Shown: in pieces, positions 11,201 to 20,739 of the stretch | Numbering within the stretch: the first letter of the stretch is position 1 | How the letters are laid out: every line of letters starts with the position of its first letter | From: Anolis sagrei | Taxonomy: Eukaryota; Chordata; Lepidosauria; Squamata; Anolidae | DNA: 64,000 nt | Direction of reading: 5' to 3' | Assembly: GCF_037176765.1 (NCBI RefSeq) | Contig: NC_090022.1 | Span: 49,849,209 to 49,913,208 of the forward strand | Notes under the pieces: generated by a model | Seen by the model: only the letters and a program-made list of their open reading frames with translations | Database searches by the model: none | What the model was told of the DNA's origin: nothing | Position numbers and translations under genes: made by a program

Positions 11201-14200
11201 GGACATGCTATATTCAAAAATGGCTTTCAGGGGCACTTTTTCTAAATTTAGAGATATTTACAATAGCAGTTTTCCTCAAGAATTTCAAGGCTGCATTGCT
11301 GACTTTTGTGATCCTCGTAACTTGAGCAACTTTTTATGGGAAGACCTATTAAAAGAAGACATGGTTTGGGGTGCGTTTGGCTGCCATCCACATTTTGCCC
11401 GTTACTACTCAGACATTTATGAAAGGCAACTTTTACAGGCAATGAGGCATCCCAAAGCTATTGCCTTTGGAGAAATGGGTCTTGATTACTCTCATAAATG
11501 TAGTACTGCAGTCCCGAAGCAGCATAAGGTAAAAGACTCCACTGCTAGATTGTGGGGCCAAAGTCTCTTGTTGGTAAACCTGAAACAAATCATAGTTGGA
11601 GTTGATGTCCTCTAGTTTGTAAATTTTTGAAACCTGACTTTCCTGATTTAGGACTGAATCCAAACATAATCCAAGATGCATACCTGGATCTTCAGAGATG
11701 TGCAACCGTGTTCAGCACAGAGTGAATCTCTATTCCTTGATTTGCCTTTTGACTGATCAGGAGCACTTATGTTTTGTCTGGATTCAGTTTGTTCACCTTC
11801 ATCCAATCCATTGCTGATAACAGGCATCAGTTTTAAGACTGAGACAGCTTCTATGGATTGATGTGTAAATGAATAATTGGATATGATCTGCATATTGATG
11901 GCATCAGTGTCCAGAACAACCTCTTCCAGTGGTTTTATGTATATGCTAAGTAGCATGGGTGACAGAACCAAGCCCTAAGGGACCCCACAGGCCAACAGTG
12001 TCCAGGTTGAATGGGAATCTCCTAGCACCACCTCAGTTCACCCCTCTAAGAAGGATTGGAGTTGTAAAACACTGTCCCGAAATTCCATTCCAGGAAGGTT
12101 GTCAAGAAAGTTTTCATGGTCAATGGTATCAAAAGCTACTGAGAAATCTGGCAGAACCAACAGGGACATCTTCATGCTTTGAGTTCCCAGTGTAGGTCAT
12201 CCACCAAGGTGCTCAAAGCTTTGTCTGACAATATCCAGGACTGAAATCAGATTGAAATAATTTAGATAACCCGTCTCATCCAAAACCACTGGTAGTGGGA
12301 GACCATCACATACTAGTACTTTGCTAGGAAACTAGCCAATAGTTGTCCAACATGGTGGAATCCAAGTTGGACTTTTCCATTTTAATCTATTCCTTTCATT
12401 GCCTCCTTTAGGGATTCTTGAACTCTGCCTTTCCTTTGTGACCATTGACCACTTTTTTCACCCACTTGCTTGAAATCAGCAATAAATAAAAAAGAACTGT
12501 TGAATAACTTACTAGAAATAGATCTGGAGATTTATTTAGATTTGTTTATTCAGTATTAAAATTTTCAGAATATTTTGACTTTAGCATAGGGCTTCCAAAT
12601 GCATAGACACAACATACAGTATAAACTGGGCAGTCGTTACTGTGATTGTTCTTTGAAATAGTTCGTATTTTGGTAAGTCTATCAGAATGGACTATATATA
12701 GCTATATTTGTAGGAGAACAAATTGTAATGGCTAGACATGATGTGAGAATATTTTCCCCCATGTCTTACCCTTTTGTTCTCAGGGCAGTTCTAATGGCCG
12801 TTGAAGGTGTCATGATTTCTTACTTGCTTCAGGTATTTGAAAGACAGCTGAATTTAGCTGTTTCCTTAAAGAAGCCATTAGTAATTCACTGCAGAGATGC
12901 TGATGAGGATCTGTTGGAAATCATGAAAAAATGTGTACCAAAAGACTACAAAATACACAGGTAATTGTACTATATATTGTGCATTCTATAACAGTGTTAA
13001 TTATTAAAAAATAATCCTGGAATGCCAATAGTTCTGAAATACAGCTTTCTTATGTTTATAGTTAGCCCTTGATATCTGCTGGGGTTTGGTTCAAGGATTG
13101 TCATGGATACCAGAATCCATATTTGCTTAAATCCTTTTATATACAGTGATGTAGTAGAACGGCATCCCTTACGTAGAAAGAAAAATCAAGGTTTGCTTAC
13201 AGGATTTTTTTGGGGCGGTAATACTTTCAAGTCAAGGACAGTGGAATCCATGGATGCATAATTCATGGATACAGAGACCCAAGTATATATCATGGCATAG
13301 AGGTTACAGTATCTAAAACAAATCCTAGCACCCTGCTTCCCCCAAATTATAAATGTATTATTCATTTCTTGTTTTTAAAATTAGGTCTACGGTCATTTTG
13401 GTTGAAATAAAGTCTGCAAAAGACTCCACTAAATACTGCAAGATTTCACATACACGATTTCAGTAATCATGTCTAGAGAATCCTATGTTTATAACTCTCC
13501 CCCACTCCAATTGTTCTACTACCATTTTGCCTTGCTTTTATGAACCTGATTGAGTTTAGTGCCTGCTTTCTTCTATTTTTAGCCTCGGACAGTTGAATGT
13601 GAGTTCTAAGTAAAATCCAAAATCCTTTCAGAAAATGGATAAGGAAAACAATGTTTGTTCACTTTGTATATATGATCATACTAAATAACTTTCCCCTTCG
13701 AAGCTAAAGGCAATGCAATGAAGGTACCATACATAGTTCCCTCTCACTGCTAATTTTCTTCTCATAGCAAACTTATGAGGTAGGTAACTATTCAGCATCA
13801 ACCAATTAACCTCATGGCAGTTGAGCATTAGAGAGTTAGTAGAATTACCGTATATACTCAAATATAAGCCGAAGCACCTAATTTTACCACAAAAACTGTG
13901 GAAATGTATTGACTATAAGCTGAGAGTAGGAAACGCAGCAGCTACTGGTAAATTTCAAAATAAAAATAGATACCAATAACATTACATTAATTGAGGCAGC
14001 AGTAGGTTAAATGTTTTTGAGTATTTATATAAAACTTTCAGATAAGACTGTCCAACTTTGAATAAACCATTATTCTAACCTTCAGGATAAATGCTTACGT
14101 ATCCTTCCAATAATAATAATAAAGAGAGTAAGATGATAAATGTAATAAAAATAATAATAGAGTAAAATAATGGAAATGTAATAATAATAATAAATAGAGA

Positions 14201-14244
14201 AATATAATAAATGTAATAAAATAATACGGTAAAGTAATGGAAAT

Positions 14245-14285
<41 letters not shown>

Positions 14286-17200
14286 TAGAGTAAAATAATA
14301 AATGTAATAATAATAACAACAGAATAAAATAATAAATGACCTTGATTTGAATGTAAGCCAAGGGGGACTTTTTCAGCCTATACTCAAGTATATACGGTAC
14401 TCTGTTGGATCCTGGCCACTTGGTTTAACAACTAGGATGAAATGTCAATAGCCGTATATAAAAATGTTACAACCTGAAAATCTAGGATATATTAAGTTGG
14501 TTATTTATGAGCTTTTTATAGGAGTATCTGTTCATTCATCTCTAGAGAGAGACTGAATGCTACAACAACATTTTCTTAGATTGAAAACTAATACAGCATT
14601 TCAGAAGCATAATCTCCCCCAATAATATGGTGAGACTAGTTTACTTGATAAATATTACTGCCAAAGCAGCATATGATGTTATGAAAAAGTTATTATGGCC
14701 ATGTGGTGGGAATTATAGTTGTACAACTCTTACATTCATGATCTGCTTATACGTTTCCTGGGGTTCTCAGGTTGTGCAAAAAATACTGAGATGTTTCATA
14801 TTATCCAATATGGCATGACTTCAGACTTTGAGTTCTCGTATTACTCATAGTACCTTATAAAAATGTTTGTAAATTAAAATTAGGCTCAAAAGACGATATG
14901 ATCGTTTACTCAGAGCTGTCAATTACTGCATTTTGTACTACGTATCTTTATAATTATTTTGAGATGTGTTACTTATTGCAATAATTCAATTCCTACTTTC
15001 ATTATATTGTCTGAATGTTGCTCCTAAAGGGAAAATTACCATTTCCCCTCATTGTGAATATGTAGAATCTCTTCTCCATCTTAGACTCTGACACATGCTG
15101 AGAGGAAAAGCTAGGATTTTGCTTTGTGTTCAGACATGAAAAAGGTCAGAAGCAGTGGAAATGTTTCCCTTTAGCTTGAGAGAGATGCGGGCATTTCTGT
15201 CTTGCACTGAAGTTTGGGAAGGGAAAAAAACTCAGCAGCAGTTCGTTCATTTGTTTCAAACTATGCATCACAGCAGAAGTGAACATAATACTTCTAGTTC
15301 TTAGGTATAGTTATCACCAGAGGACCAAAGCATTTGTCTCTGGCAAGTGGGTTTATGGACATTATAAAACCACTTGCCACTGGGACATCATCCCTTTCTC
15401 TTAAAGCATTGCTATTTGATTTTTTCCCAAATATTTTTAAAGAATAGGTAAAATCTAAGACATAACTTGAATTGTAAATTGGAGTTTCGTTGTCAAAAAA
15501 CCCGTAACTTCATATAGTCCTAGAACATACTGTGCCTTTCTCTCCATCTGTTTTTAACCAAAATCTCAATAGGTTGGCTTTCAATGCAAGAAAGAAAATA
15601 ACCGTGTGATAGCAATCATATTAATTCTGTACACCACTTGCTGTCTTTTGCATACTCTGTTTATGTTTTGTTTTTCTGCTGTTGGTTGATAATTTTATTT
15701 TGCAGAATGACCACTGGTTTCTCTTTGCTCTCAGGCATTGCTTTACTGGCAGATATGATGTCATACAACCACTATTGGACTACTTTCCAAATCTTACTGT
15801 TGGATTCACAGCATTATTGACATATCCGTCAGCTCATGAGGCTAGAGAATCAGTTCGAAAAATTCCTTTAGGCAGAATAGTAGTAGAAACAGATGCGCCG
15901 TATTTCCTTCCTAGGCAGGTAAGATGTTTGTATGTGTGTTGTGTGTTTATTTCTTTGATGGTGCATTAAAAGGCTTTGCTTTGTGGTATCTTGAAAAAGT
16001 AAATGTTAATAAGCATGGAGTTGATGCATAATTTAGGAGCAGTAAGTTTATGCTGTGCTTTGTGAAGTGGACAACAAAATAATGTATGCTTCATTTAGAA
16101 AATTGTTTTATAGAGGACTATATAACTCAGTTTGGACTAGTACTCTTTGAAGCTCAGTTAAAAAAAACTAAATTCAATATCTTTGAGGTAAAATAATATT
16201 GTGTGATGCGAACTGAGTCTGAAAGAGTTCCTGTCCATTTGCACACCGGTCTGGTGAAAGTGGAGGCCTCTTCAAAGTGGAAAAGGTAGAAATTTATCAT
16301 TCTCCTTATCTATTACAACAAGGAGCATGTTTGAGGGTTGTATGAGGGACGAAAAATCTACCCTTTCAAATTCTTTATTCTCATCTAGCAGATGAGGAGC
16401 CATTAAAGGTTTAAGTGCTGCCTCTGCCCAGGCAAGGCAAGGGATCATGTGTTCATTAGACGAAGTCTTTTCTATAGATCCCTGGCACCTTCTTAAGTTT
16501 TTTTTTCCTCCTTGTCAAATACAGAAGCAAAAAAATGGTATCTTCACTTCTCACTGGGGTGTTGTGTAGTTTCTGGGCTGTATTGCTGTGTTCTAGCAGC
16601 ATTTTCTCCTCATGTTTCACCTGCATCTGTGGCTGGCATTTTCAGAGGATCTCAGAACCACACAACTCCTCAGTGATTCCTTCCGTGAAAGCCTACAACA
16701 ATACATTCACTTCTCACTTATTCTTGTTGATTTTTCTATTTTTTTCCTTTCCTTGTTTTACTCAGTTATATATTATCCAAAAAAGCATGCTTCATATTTT
16801 ATTCAATAGTTTTTGGTGCTGTTAGCTTTCTTTCATCGTTTGTGCTTTATAAAGTCAGTGGCTCTCTTCCTGCTTCTTGACAGGGAGTTGGATTGGATGA
16901 CCCACGAGGTCTCTTCCAATTCTATGATTCTATATCTTTTCTCCCCACCACTCGTGGGGGGTGGGGGGTGGGAGTTTCCTTCTTCATGCTAACCAAGATT
17001 TCCTAGCTGATGAATCCTTATTTATTTATTTATTTATTTATATTCCGCCCTTCTCATCTGCAGGGGCCTCAGGGCGGATTACAATGTACACATATATGGC
17101 AAACATTCCATGCCAAAGACACACAACAGATATAGACGGACAGTCAGAGGCTAATTAACTTTTCTGGCCACCAGGGGAGCTGTCACTTTCATCGTCCATC

Positions 17201-18359
17201 TGCAATACTGATAAAGTACTTGCGCATTCCCCACATGCTTTGCTGGAGTGCTTTGCTGGAGTGCTTTGCTGGAGTGCTTTGCTGGAGTCTTTTTTATGGC
17301 CTCATAAATTAGCCTCCCCACACATAGGTGGTACCTAATTTTCCTACTTGACAGATGCAACTGTCTTTCGGGTTGCAAAGGTCGACAACAAACTACACAA
17401 TTGGTCAGAAGCTCACTCTGACCTGGGCTGGCTTTGAACTGATGACCTTTTGGTCAGAAGTGATCTTAATGCAGCTGACACTTAGCCAGCTGCGCCACAG
17501 TCCTGGTGCCTAGGACTTCCCAAACCATAAACATGACTGCAAGTTCAAGTGGGCCTTGGTAGCCTTTTCTACTAAGCTTCCTTCAAACAGGTTTTTTACA
17601 GCTTAACTTTCTGAGTTGCTACTTTCCCCACCCAAGGTGGCAATAGTTTTGTTTGTGTTATTATTTTTGAGGATTCTTTTCTCACTTTCCTGTGTTGGAG
17701 AACAAACTGAAGGAGGAACAAGGGAGTTGACTGAAAAGGTCTACCAGTAATCTAATGAACACGTGATGCCTTGCCTCACCTATGCAGCAACAATCCCGTA
17801 CTTATCTTTGGCTAGAATAGATCTTCATAGTAAATCCTCCAGTATACAAGTCTGACTCCTCAAAGTTATTGTTGCATTCTTTTTAAAATATATTCATAAT
17901 TGATGATGGAGGAATTGTTATCAAATTTTCCTTGGTCTGCTGAATATCCAAAACTGGGAGTAAAGCAGGAAAAAATGAATGGATCGGTAGTAGTTGTCTG
18001 TTTTCTTGTATATTGTCTCTATTGTTGCCATCTTGTGCTAGATGGATTTCTGATCAGAGACCCATCGCAGCTACATTCATAGCAGCATGAAGATATTGTC
18101 TTCAAATTTCTCAGGAAGACAAGAAGTTCTTAAATTTAACTTCTAGTCATATCCTGCAGAATATATATATATATAAACATGCTCTTCTTAATGATTTTAT
18201 TGTATTTTTTTTCCTCAGGTGCCCAAAAGCGTGTGCCAGTTTGCACACCCAGGAGTGGCTTTGCACACAGTGAAAGAGATTGCTCGTCTTAAGGAGGTGC
18301 CGGTGTCCATCATGTTAGCCATACTAAGACAAAATACAAACAAAATGTATAACTTGTAG
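4920..18359 (+). CDS. TATDN2: TATDN2, TatD DNase domain-containing protein 2 (six coding exons)
   Basis: Putative metal-dependent TatD-family nuclease. Coding exons are 4920-5258, 7283-8641, 10641-11528, 12833-12960, 15735-15918 and 18219-18359. All have GT-AG junctions and matching phases, giving 1012 aa. Residues 1-740 are a low-complexity, Ser/Arg/Lys/Glu-rich N-terminus containing five tandem 44-47 aa repeats. The TatD barrel follows (about 745-1010), with the metal ligands of the family visible: [30 protein letters not shown] and [11 protein letters not shown]. The C-terminal half matches human TATDN2 as I recall it almost residue for residue; the human protein is 761 aa, and the extra length is in the N-terminal region. 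The start ATG lies 14 bases into an exon that follows a good acceptor at 4904-4905. The gene converges on GHRL. Confidence 0.93.
5538..5778. mobile_element. Tigger-type MITE
   Basis: The ends 'ggccctccatgtttgcaga' and 'aaatgtggagggctaactgta' are inverted copies of one terminal repeat of a pogo/Tigger-like family. It lies in TATDN2 intron 2. Confidence 0.6.
5800..6137. mobile_element. MITE with L2 tail insert
   Basis: The terminal repeats caggcagtgtccaagttac and its inverse gttcataacttggggaatgcctg bound the element. A diverged L2-like tail (ttatttacaacatttatatcccgcc) occupies 5888-5945. The superfamily is unsure because the flanks show no clear target duplication. Confidence 0.5.
6652..7125. 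mobile_element. hAT-type nonautonomous element, degraded
   Basis: The left end caggggtatcaaactc and right end gatttgacaca resemble the CAGGGGTGTCAAACTC termini of a common hAT group. The interior is a mosaic with other repeat scraps. Confidence 0.4.
7283..8641 (+). CDS. TATDN2: TATDN2 coding exon 2 (long repeat-bearing exon)
   Basis: Residues 114-566. The acceptor TTCTTAG ends at 7282 and the donor GTAAGA begins at 8642, phase 0 at both sides. It includes five tandem protein repeats at about 7497-8200 and a basic stretch (GRRRVRS). Confidence 0.9.
7497..8200 (+). repeat. TATDN2: Five tandem 44-47 aa repeats in TATDN2
   Basis: A recurring pattern of RKE(A/S)SRS..S(R/K)H, then a hydrophobic-basic segment, an acidic segment, KED and TSRH can be aligned five times. 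The marker His residues lie 44, 46, 47 and 47 residues apart. The units are diverged at the DNA level, so the array is old and probably under protein-level constraint. Confidence 0.75.
8738..8938 (+). mobile_element. tRNA-derived SINE sharing its tail with 5S-type SINE
   Basis: A decayed tRNA-like head (gggttgaaatctctgctcacc as a B-box region) is followed by a body ending 'aacaacttgaaggcacag'. The body and tail match the 5S-headed SINE at 54790-55320. It is in TATDN2 intron 3. Confidence 0.6.
9593..10576. mobile_element. hAT element with 8-bp target duplication, carrying a SINE
   Basis: The termini cagaagttctcaaaacc and its inverse tttgagaacccctg are flanked by tactagat (9585-9592) and tattagat (10577-10584), 7 of 8 identical. 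No transposase frame is visible. Inside are simple repeats (TAG)n and (AAT)n, fragments resembling a CR1 3' end, and a full minus-strand SINE. Confidence 0.75.
9919..10187 (-). mobile_element. tRNA-derived SINE, family with CCTGACACGAC-like tail
   Basis: On the minus strand the head is GGAGCCCCTGGTGGTGCAAT with a B-box GGTTTGAATCC. The body includes 'catgagagaagcctcccaca'. The 3' end is the hairpin-like cttgagaaactgtaagtcgc region and gacatgaaaa. It is inserted in the hAT element at 9593-10576. Confidence 0.8.
10641..11528 (+). CDS. TATDN2: TATDN2 coding exon 3 (start of TatD barrel)
   Basis: Residues 567-862. The acceptor GACTTTCAG ends at 10640 and the donor GTAAAA starts at 11529. It encodes the acidic SDWSDLED segment, the TatD N-terminal motif DTHCHLD at about residues 748-754, [10 protein letters not shown] and [11 protein letters not shown]. 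Confidence 0.93.
11590..12470 (-). mobile_element. L2-type LINE fragment (polymerase region)
   Basis: The minus strand encodes [15 protein letters not shown] and downstream L2 polymerase pieces, matching the [14 protein letters not shown] region of the intact L2 at 40225-43425. It is broken by several stops and frameshifts and lies in TATDN2 intron 4. Confidence 0.8.
12833..12960 (+). CDS. TATDN2: TATDN2 coding exon 4
   Basis: Residues 863-904 plus two bases of codon 905. It follows GCTTCAG and ends at CACAG before GTAATT. It carries [16 protein letters not shown] and the metal-site motif [17 protein letters not shown]. Confidence 0.93.
13059..13287. mobile_element. Tigger-type MITE
   Basis: Starts 'tagttagcccttgatatctgctgggg' and ends with the inverse-like 'catggatacagagacccaagta'. 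It is a MITE of the pogo/Tigger type and lies in TATDN2 intron 5. Confidence 0.6.
13848..14397. mobile_element. TA-flanked MITE (CCGTATATACTC ends) with (AAT)n core
   Basis: The terminal repeats CCGTATATACTCAAATATAAG and its inverse (ctatactcaagtatatacgg) are bounded by TA on both sides (13846-13847, 14398-14399). This fits a Tc1/mariner-class nonautonomous element. A (AAT)n microsatellite fills about 14107-14335. Confidence 0.7.
14107..14335. repeat. (AAT)n microsatellite with interruptions
   Basis: Long AAT runs, longest around 14249-14284, mixed with 'agagtaaaataat' units. The reverse frame gives only a spurious poly-Tyr ORF. Confidence 0.85.
15735..15918 (+). CDS. TATDN2: TATDN2 coding exon 5
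   Basis: Completes Arg905 and encodes residues 906-966. The acceptor GCTCTCAG ends at 15734 and the donor GTAAGA starts at 15919. It holds HCFTG and the family signature [11 protein letters not shown]. Confidence 0.93.
16868..16936 (+). mobile_element. CR1 LINE 3' terminal scrap
   Basis: Matches the last about 70 bp of CR1 (cctgcttcttgacagggagtt through ctatgattctata). Confidence 0.7.
16995..17510 (-). mobile_element. tRNA-derived SINE with L2-like tail
   Basis: On the minus strand the head ACTGTGGCGCAGCTGGCTAAG with B-box-like AGTTCAAAGCC is followed by a body shared with 46447-47150. The tail resembles the L2 3' end (cgccctgaggcccctgcaga, then AAATAAATAAA). Four copies of a 13-bp unit lie at 17236-17287. 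Confidence 0.75.
17236..17287. repeat. 13-bp tandem repeat, four perfect copies
   Basis: TGCTTTGCTGGAG is repeated four times without change inside the SINE at 16995-17510. The sister copy at 46447 has only the single equivalent segment. Confidence 0.9.
18219..18359 (+). CDS. TATDN2: TATDN2 last coding exon
   Basis: Residues 967-1012, then TAG at 18357-18359. The acceptor TTCCTCAG ends at 18218. It encodes the conserved TatD C-terminus ([12 protein letters not shown] ... NTNKMYNL). Confidence 0.93.
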   Translation: MPKSVCQFAHPGVALHTVKEIARLKEVPVSIMLAILRQNTNKMYNL

Positions 18360-18875
18360 GAAAGTGCAAGGTGAGAAGGAAATCCCTCTCTAGTTATGTT
18401 GGTTCCTCCATGTGATTGATGTAAATAGAGATTTGGCGTTTATATTTTAATTTTGACGAGCTTGAATATTATGATTCTACAGAAAGAGGAAATGAGTTAT
18501 AAGTGTTTAATTGAAGCATAACCATTTAAACATGTCTACATTTCCTGGATTTCTTTGCATCCTCCCGTCACTGTGTTATTGGTTGCCTGCTGTTTAAGGT
18601 GCCTTACTATTGATTTGACTCCTGAAATATGGTTTGACCTTTTAATTACTAACTGTTGGGAGTGGTGCAGAAGACAGGCTAATTTTTTTATTTTTATTTA
18701 AATTAGGCTGTTTTTAATCTCTTTAATAACTTCCTTTTTAATGAAGAAAAATAATTTAGATTTTCTATAATGTTATGTATTATTTGAACTTTAAAGAGCT
18801 CATTTGTACATAAATGTATTTTTATATCAATTCTCATGTTCAATTTGTAAATGAATGTCATCACTAAGGCAAGAA

Positions 18876-18881
18876 ATTAAA
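18876..18881 (+). terminator. TATDN2: TATDN2 polyadenylation signal, candidates
   Basis: ATTAAA here gives a 3' UTR of about 540 bases. A canonical AATAAA at 19104-19109 is a second candidate and would extend it to about 19125. Either is compatible with the gap before GHRL. Confidence 0.55.
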
Positions 18882-19341
18882 ATCTTGTGGACATTAACAT
18901 TGAAAGATAGTAATTGTTGCCTTTCTTTTCAATTCAAGCAAACAATATGATTTCATGTTATATGGAGGAGGGTTTTTTTTAGATGTTCCTGTTCACGTTA
19001 TTCAAGATGTTATGACCATGTAAGAGAATATCCAGCTTGTCAATAGCCTTTTAAATCATTATTGCATACAGATGTGAGATGAGTATTTGTATGCAGGTAG
19101 GACAATAAAAACATGTTTACTTACTTCAAGTCAGAGAAGTGTCACTTTTGTCTCCTAAAGCACCCTTAGAGCAAAAGAGCCTGAAGCTGAACTGAAGAAT
19201 CTGCTGACTTGTAGCAAAATTTTGTTTTTCTGTAGTTTTCTGTAGTTTCCTGTGATTCTAAACATAACTAATCAGAAGCTTTGGATTTTATTTTTATTTT
19301 TTTGTAATAATTGGCAAGTCCCCTAGATCTTCCATTTACAA

Positions 19342-19759
19342 CAGTGGTTCCCAACCTTTTTTTTAACAGGGACCACTTTGACCAGGGACTACTCTCTAAC
19401 ATTAGTACCAAAAGGGTTCCAAATTGGGTTTTGGTTAACTTTAGATTTAGTTTGTTTAGTTGGGATTCAGAAAATTGCATGGGATAGACCACGTCAGCTC
19501 TAGTTTCTGATACAGAACATATGCCATCTATTAGTCGCCCTCTGCTCGCCCACAGAAAACCATATTTAATCATCTAGAGCTGATGTGGTACTAGTAATCT
19601 TTCATAGGTAGTCAGCCTGTCCCCTCTCAGCATTCCCATTGCCTCGGCATTTTAAGACAAGTTCGCAAGACCAGTTGCTCTTGTTGCTGCGTGGTTTTGA
19701 AGCAACAGTGTAGTAATGGCGAGGCTGTGGACCATACTTTCGCAGGTTGGGAACCACTG
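19342..19759. mobile_element. hAT nonautonomous element with 8-bp target duplication
   Basis: Ends CAGTGGTTCCCAACC and GGTTGGGAACCACTG, a classic hAT (Charlie-like) terminus. The flanks atttacaa (19334-19341) and gtttacaa (19760-19767) match at 7 of 8 positions. No coding capacity. It lies between TATDN2 and GHRL. Confidence 0.85.
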
Positions 19760-19815
19760 GTTTACAAAGATCCTTACTATGGAGTATGCTTATTGCATAT
19801 TAATTTCTGTGCTAA

Positions 19816-20220
19816 TTTAGAATCCTAGAGTTGGATGAGACCCCAAAGGCCATCCAACCCAAGCCCATGACATGCAGGGACACACAATCAAAACACTCCT
19901 GACAGATGACTTGTTGAAAAAACTTCAAAGGAGAAAACTCCAACATACTCTGAAGAGGAATATTCCACTTCTGAATGGCTCTTACCTATGACATCCTTTC
20001 AAATGTTGAAACATGACTGTCATTCCCTGTCTCAGCCTTCCTGTCTAGCCCCATTCTACCATGCAGGTACACAAAAGCAAAGCAAAGCACTCTCGACAGA
20101 TAGCCATCCAGCCTCTTTAAAAACCTTCAGAGAAAGAGGCTGCACACTGTGTGTGTGTGGGGGGGGGGGTAAGTGCCACTGTTCATACTGTCAGGATGTT
20201 CTTCCTAATATTCAGTGATG
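19816..20220 (-). mobile_element. CR1 LINE 3' fragment, old
   Basis: The minus strand shows the CR1 3' region (gagttggatgagaccccaaaggccatccaa inverse), more diverged than the copies at 2072 and 47660. A G-run interrupts it near 20159-20169. Confidence 0.65.
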
Positions 20221-20344
20221 CCCGTTATATCATTGCATCACATCGCCGTTTAGAATTTGTGTGATGATCAGGCACAAAACTGATTTCCAACATCTGCAAC
20301 ACAAGTGTGAGAAAGGCTACAGATGCACATGCACCTGTGCATTT

Positions 20345-20430
20345 TTCCCCTAGTTGACTTATGGCAACCGCATAAATTTTATGGAGTTTTCTTAGACAAG
20401 GAATATTCAGAAGTGGTTTTGCCAAAGTGA
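20345..20430 (-). mobile_element. Body fragment of 5S/tRNA SINE family
   Basis: The 'gacttatggcaaccgcataa' and 'aatattcagaagtggttttgcc' segments are the shared body seen in the SINE at 23425-23610. Confidence 0.5.
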
Positions 20431-20601
20431 AAACTGCTTACATGCATTCTGGTATTGCATGTCCTTTTTTGCCCAAATAAGCATTCCCTACCGCATTTAT
20501 TATTTTAATTTTGATTCCTAAGCAGCTCTGTAGGTTTATACCATAATAACAATAATAATAAATTTCCTTATATACCTTTTTTGCATTTGAAAGTAAATAT
20601 A

Positions 20602-20607
20602 TTTATT
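20602..20607 (-). terminator. GHRL: GHRL polyadenylation signal
   Basis: AATAAA on the minus strand, about 115 bases after the predicted ghrelin stop. This gives the short 3' UTR usual for ghrelin. Confidence 0.65.
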
Positions 20608-20719
20608 GGTATTTGATGGGATCAAGAAGATTTCAAGCAGTTGATTTCAAAGCATAAAACTTATTTTGAAAGTAAAGTTTCTATTCGGATTGTGCTATCT
20701 TGATTTCCTTCTTCTTTCC

Positions 20720-20739
20720 TCAATCTGATGATTGGTTTC
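20720..20739 (-). CDS. GHRL: GHRL last coding exon (20 nt)
   Basis: On the minus strand the acceptor TTATCCTTTCAG precedes GAAACC. With the single base left over from the previous exon, the frame reads G-N-Q-S-S-D and stops at TGA (20722-20720). Ghrelin genes end with such a short coding piece. The residues are not conserved, so this exon rests on splice phase, total length 117 and the AATAAA downstream. Confidence 0.7.

Noticed and set aside
14095-14361. 88-codon Tyr/Leu-rich minus-strand frame
   Set aside because: Translation of an (AAT)n microsatellite.
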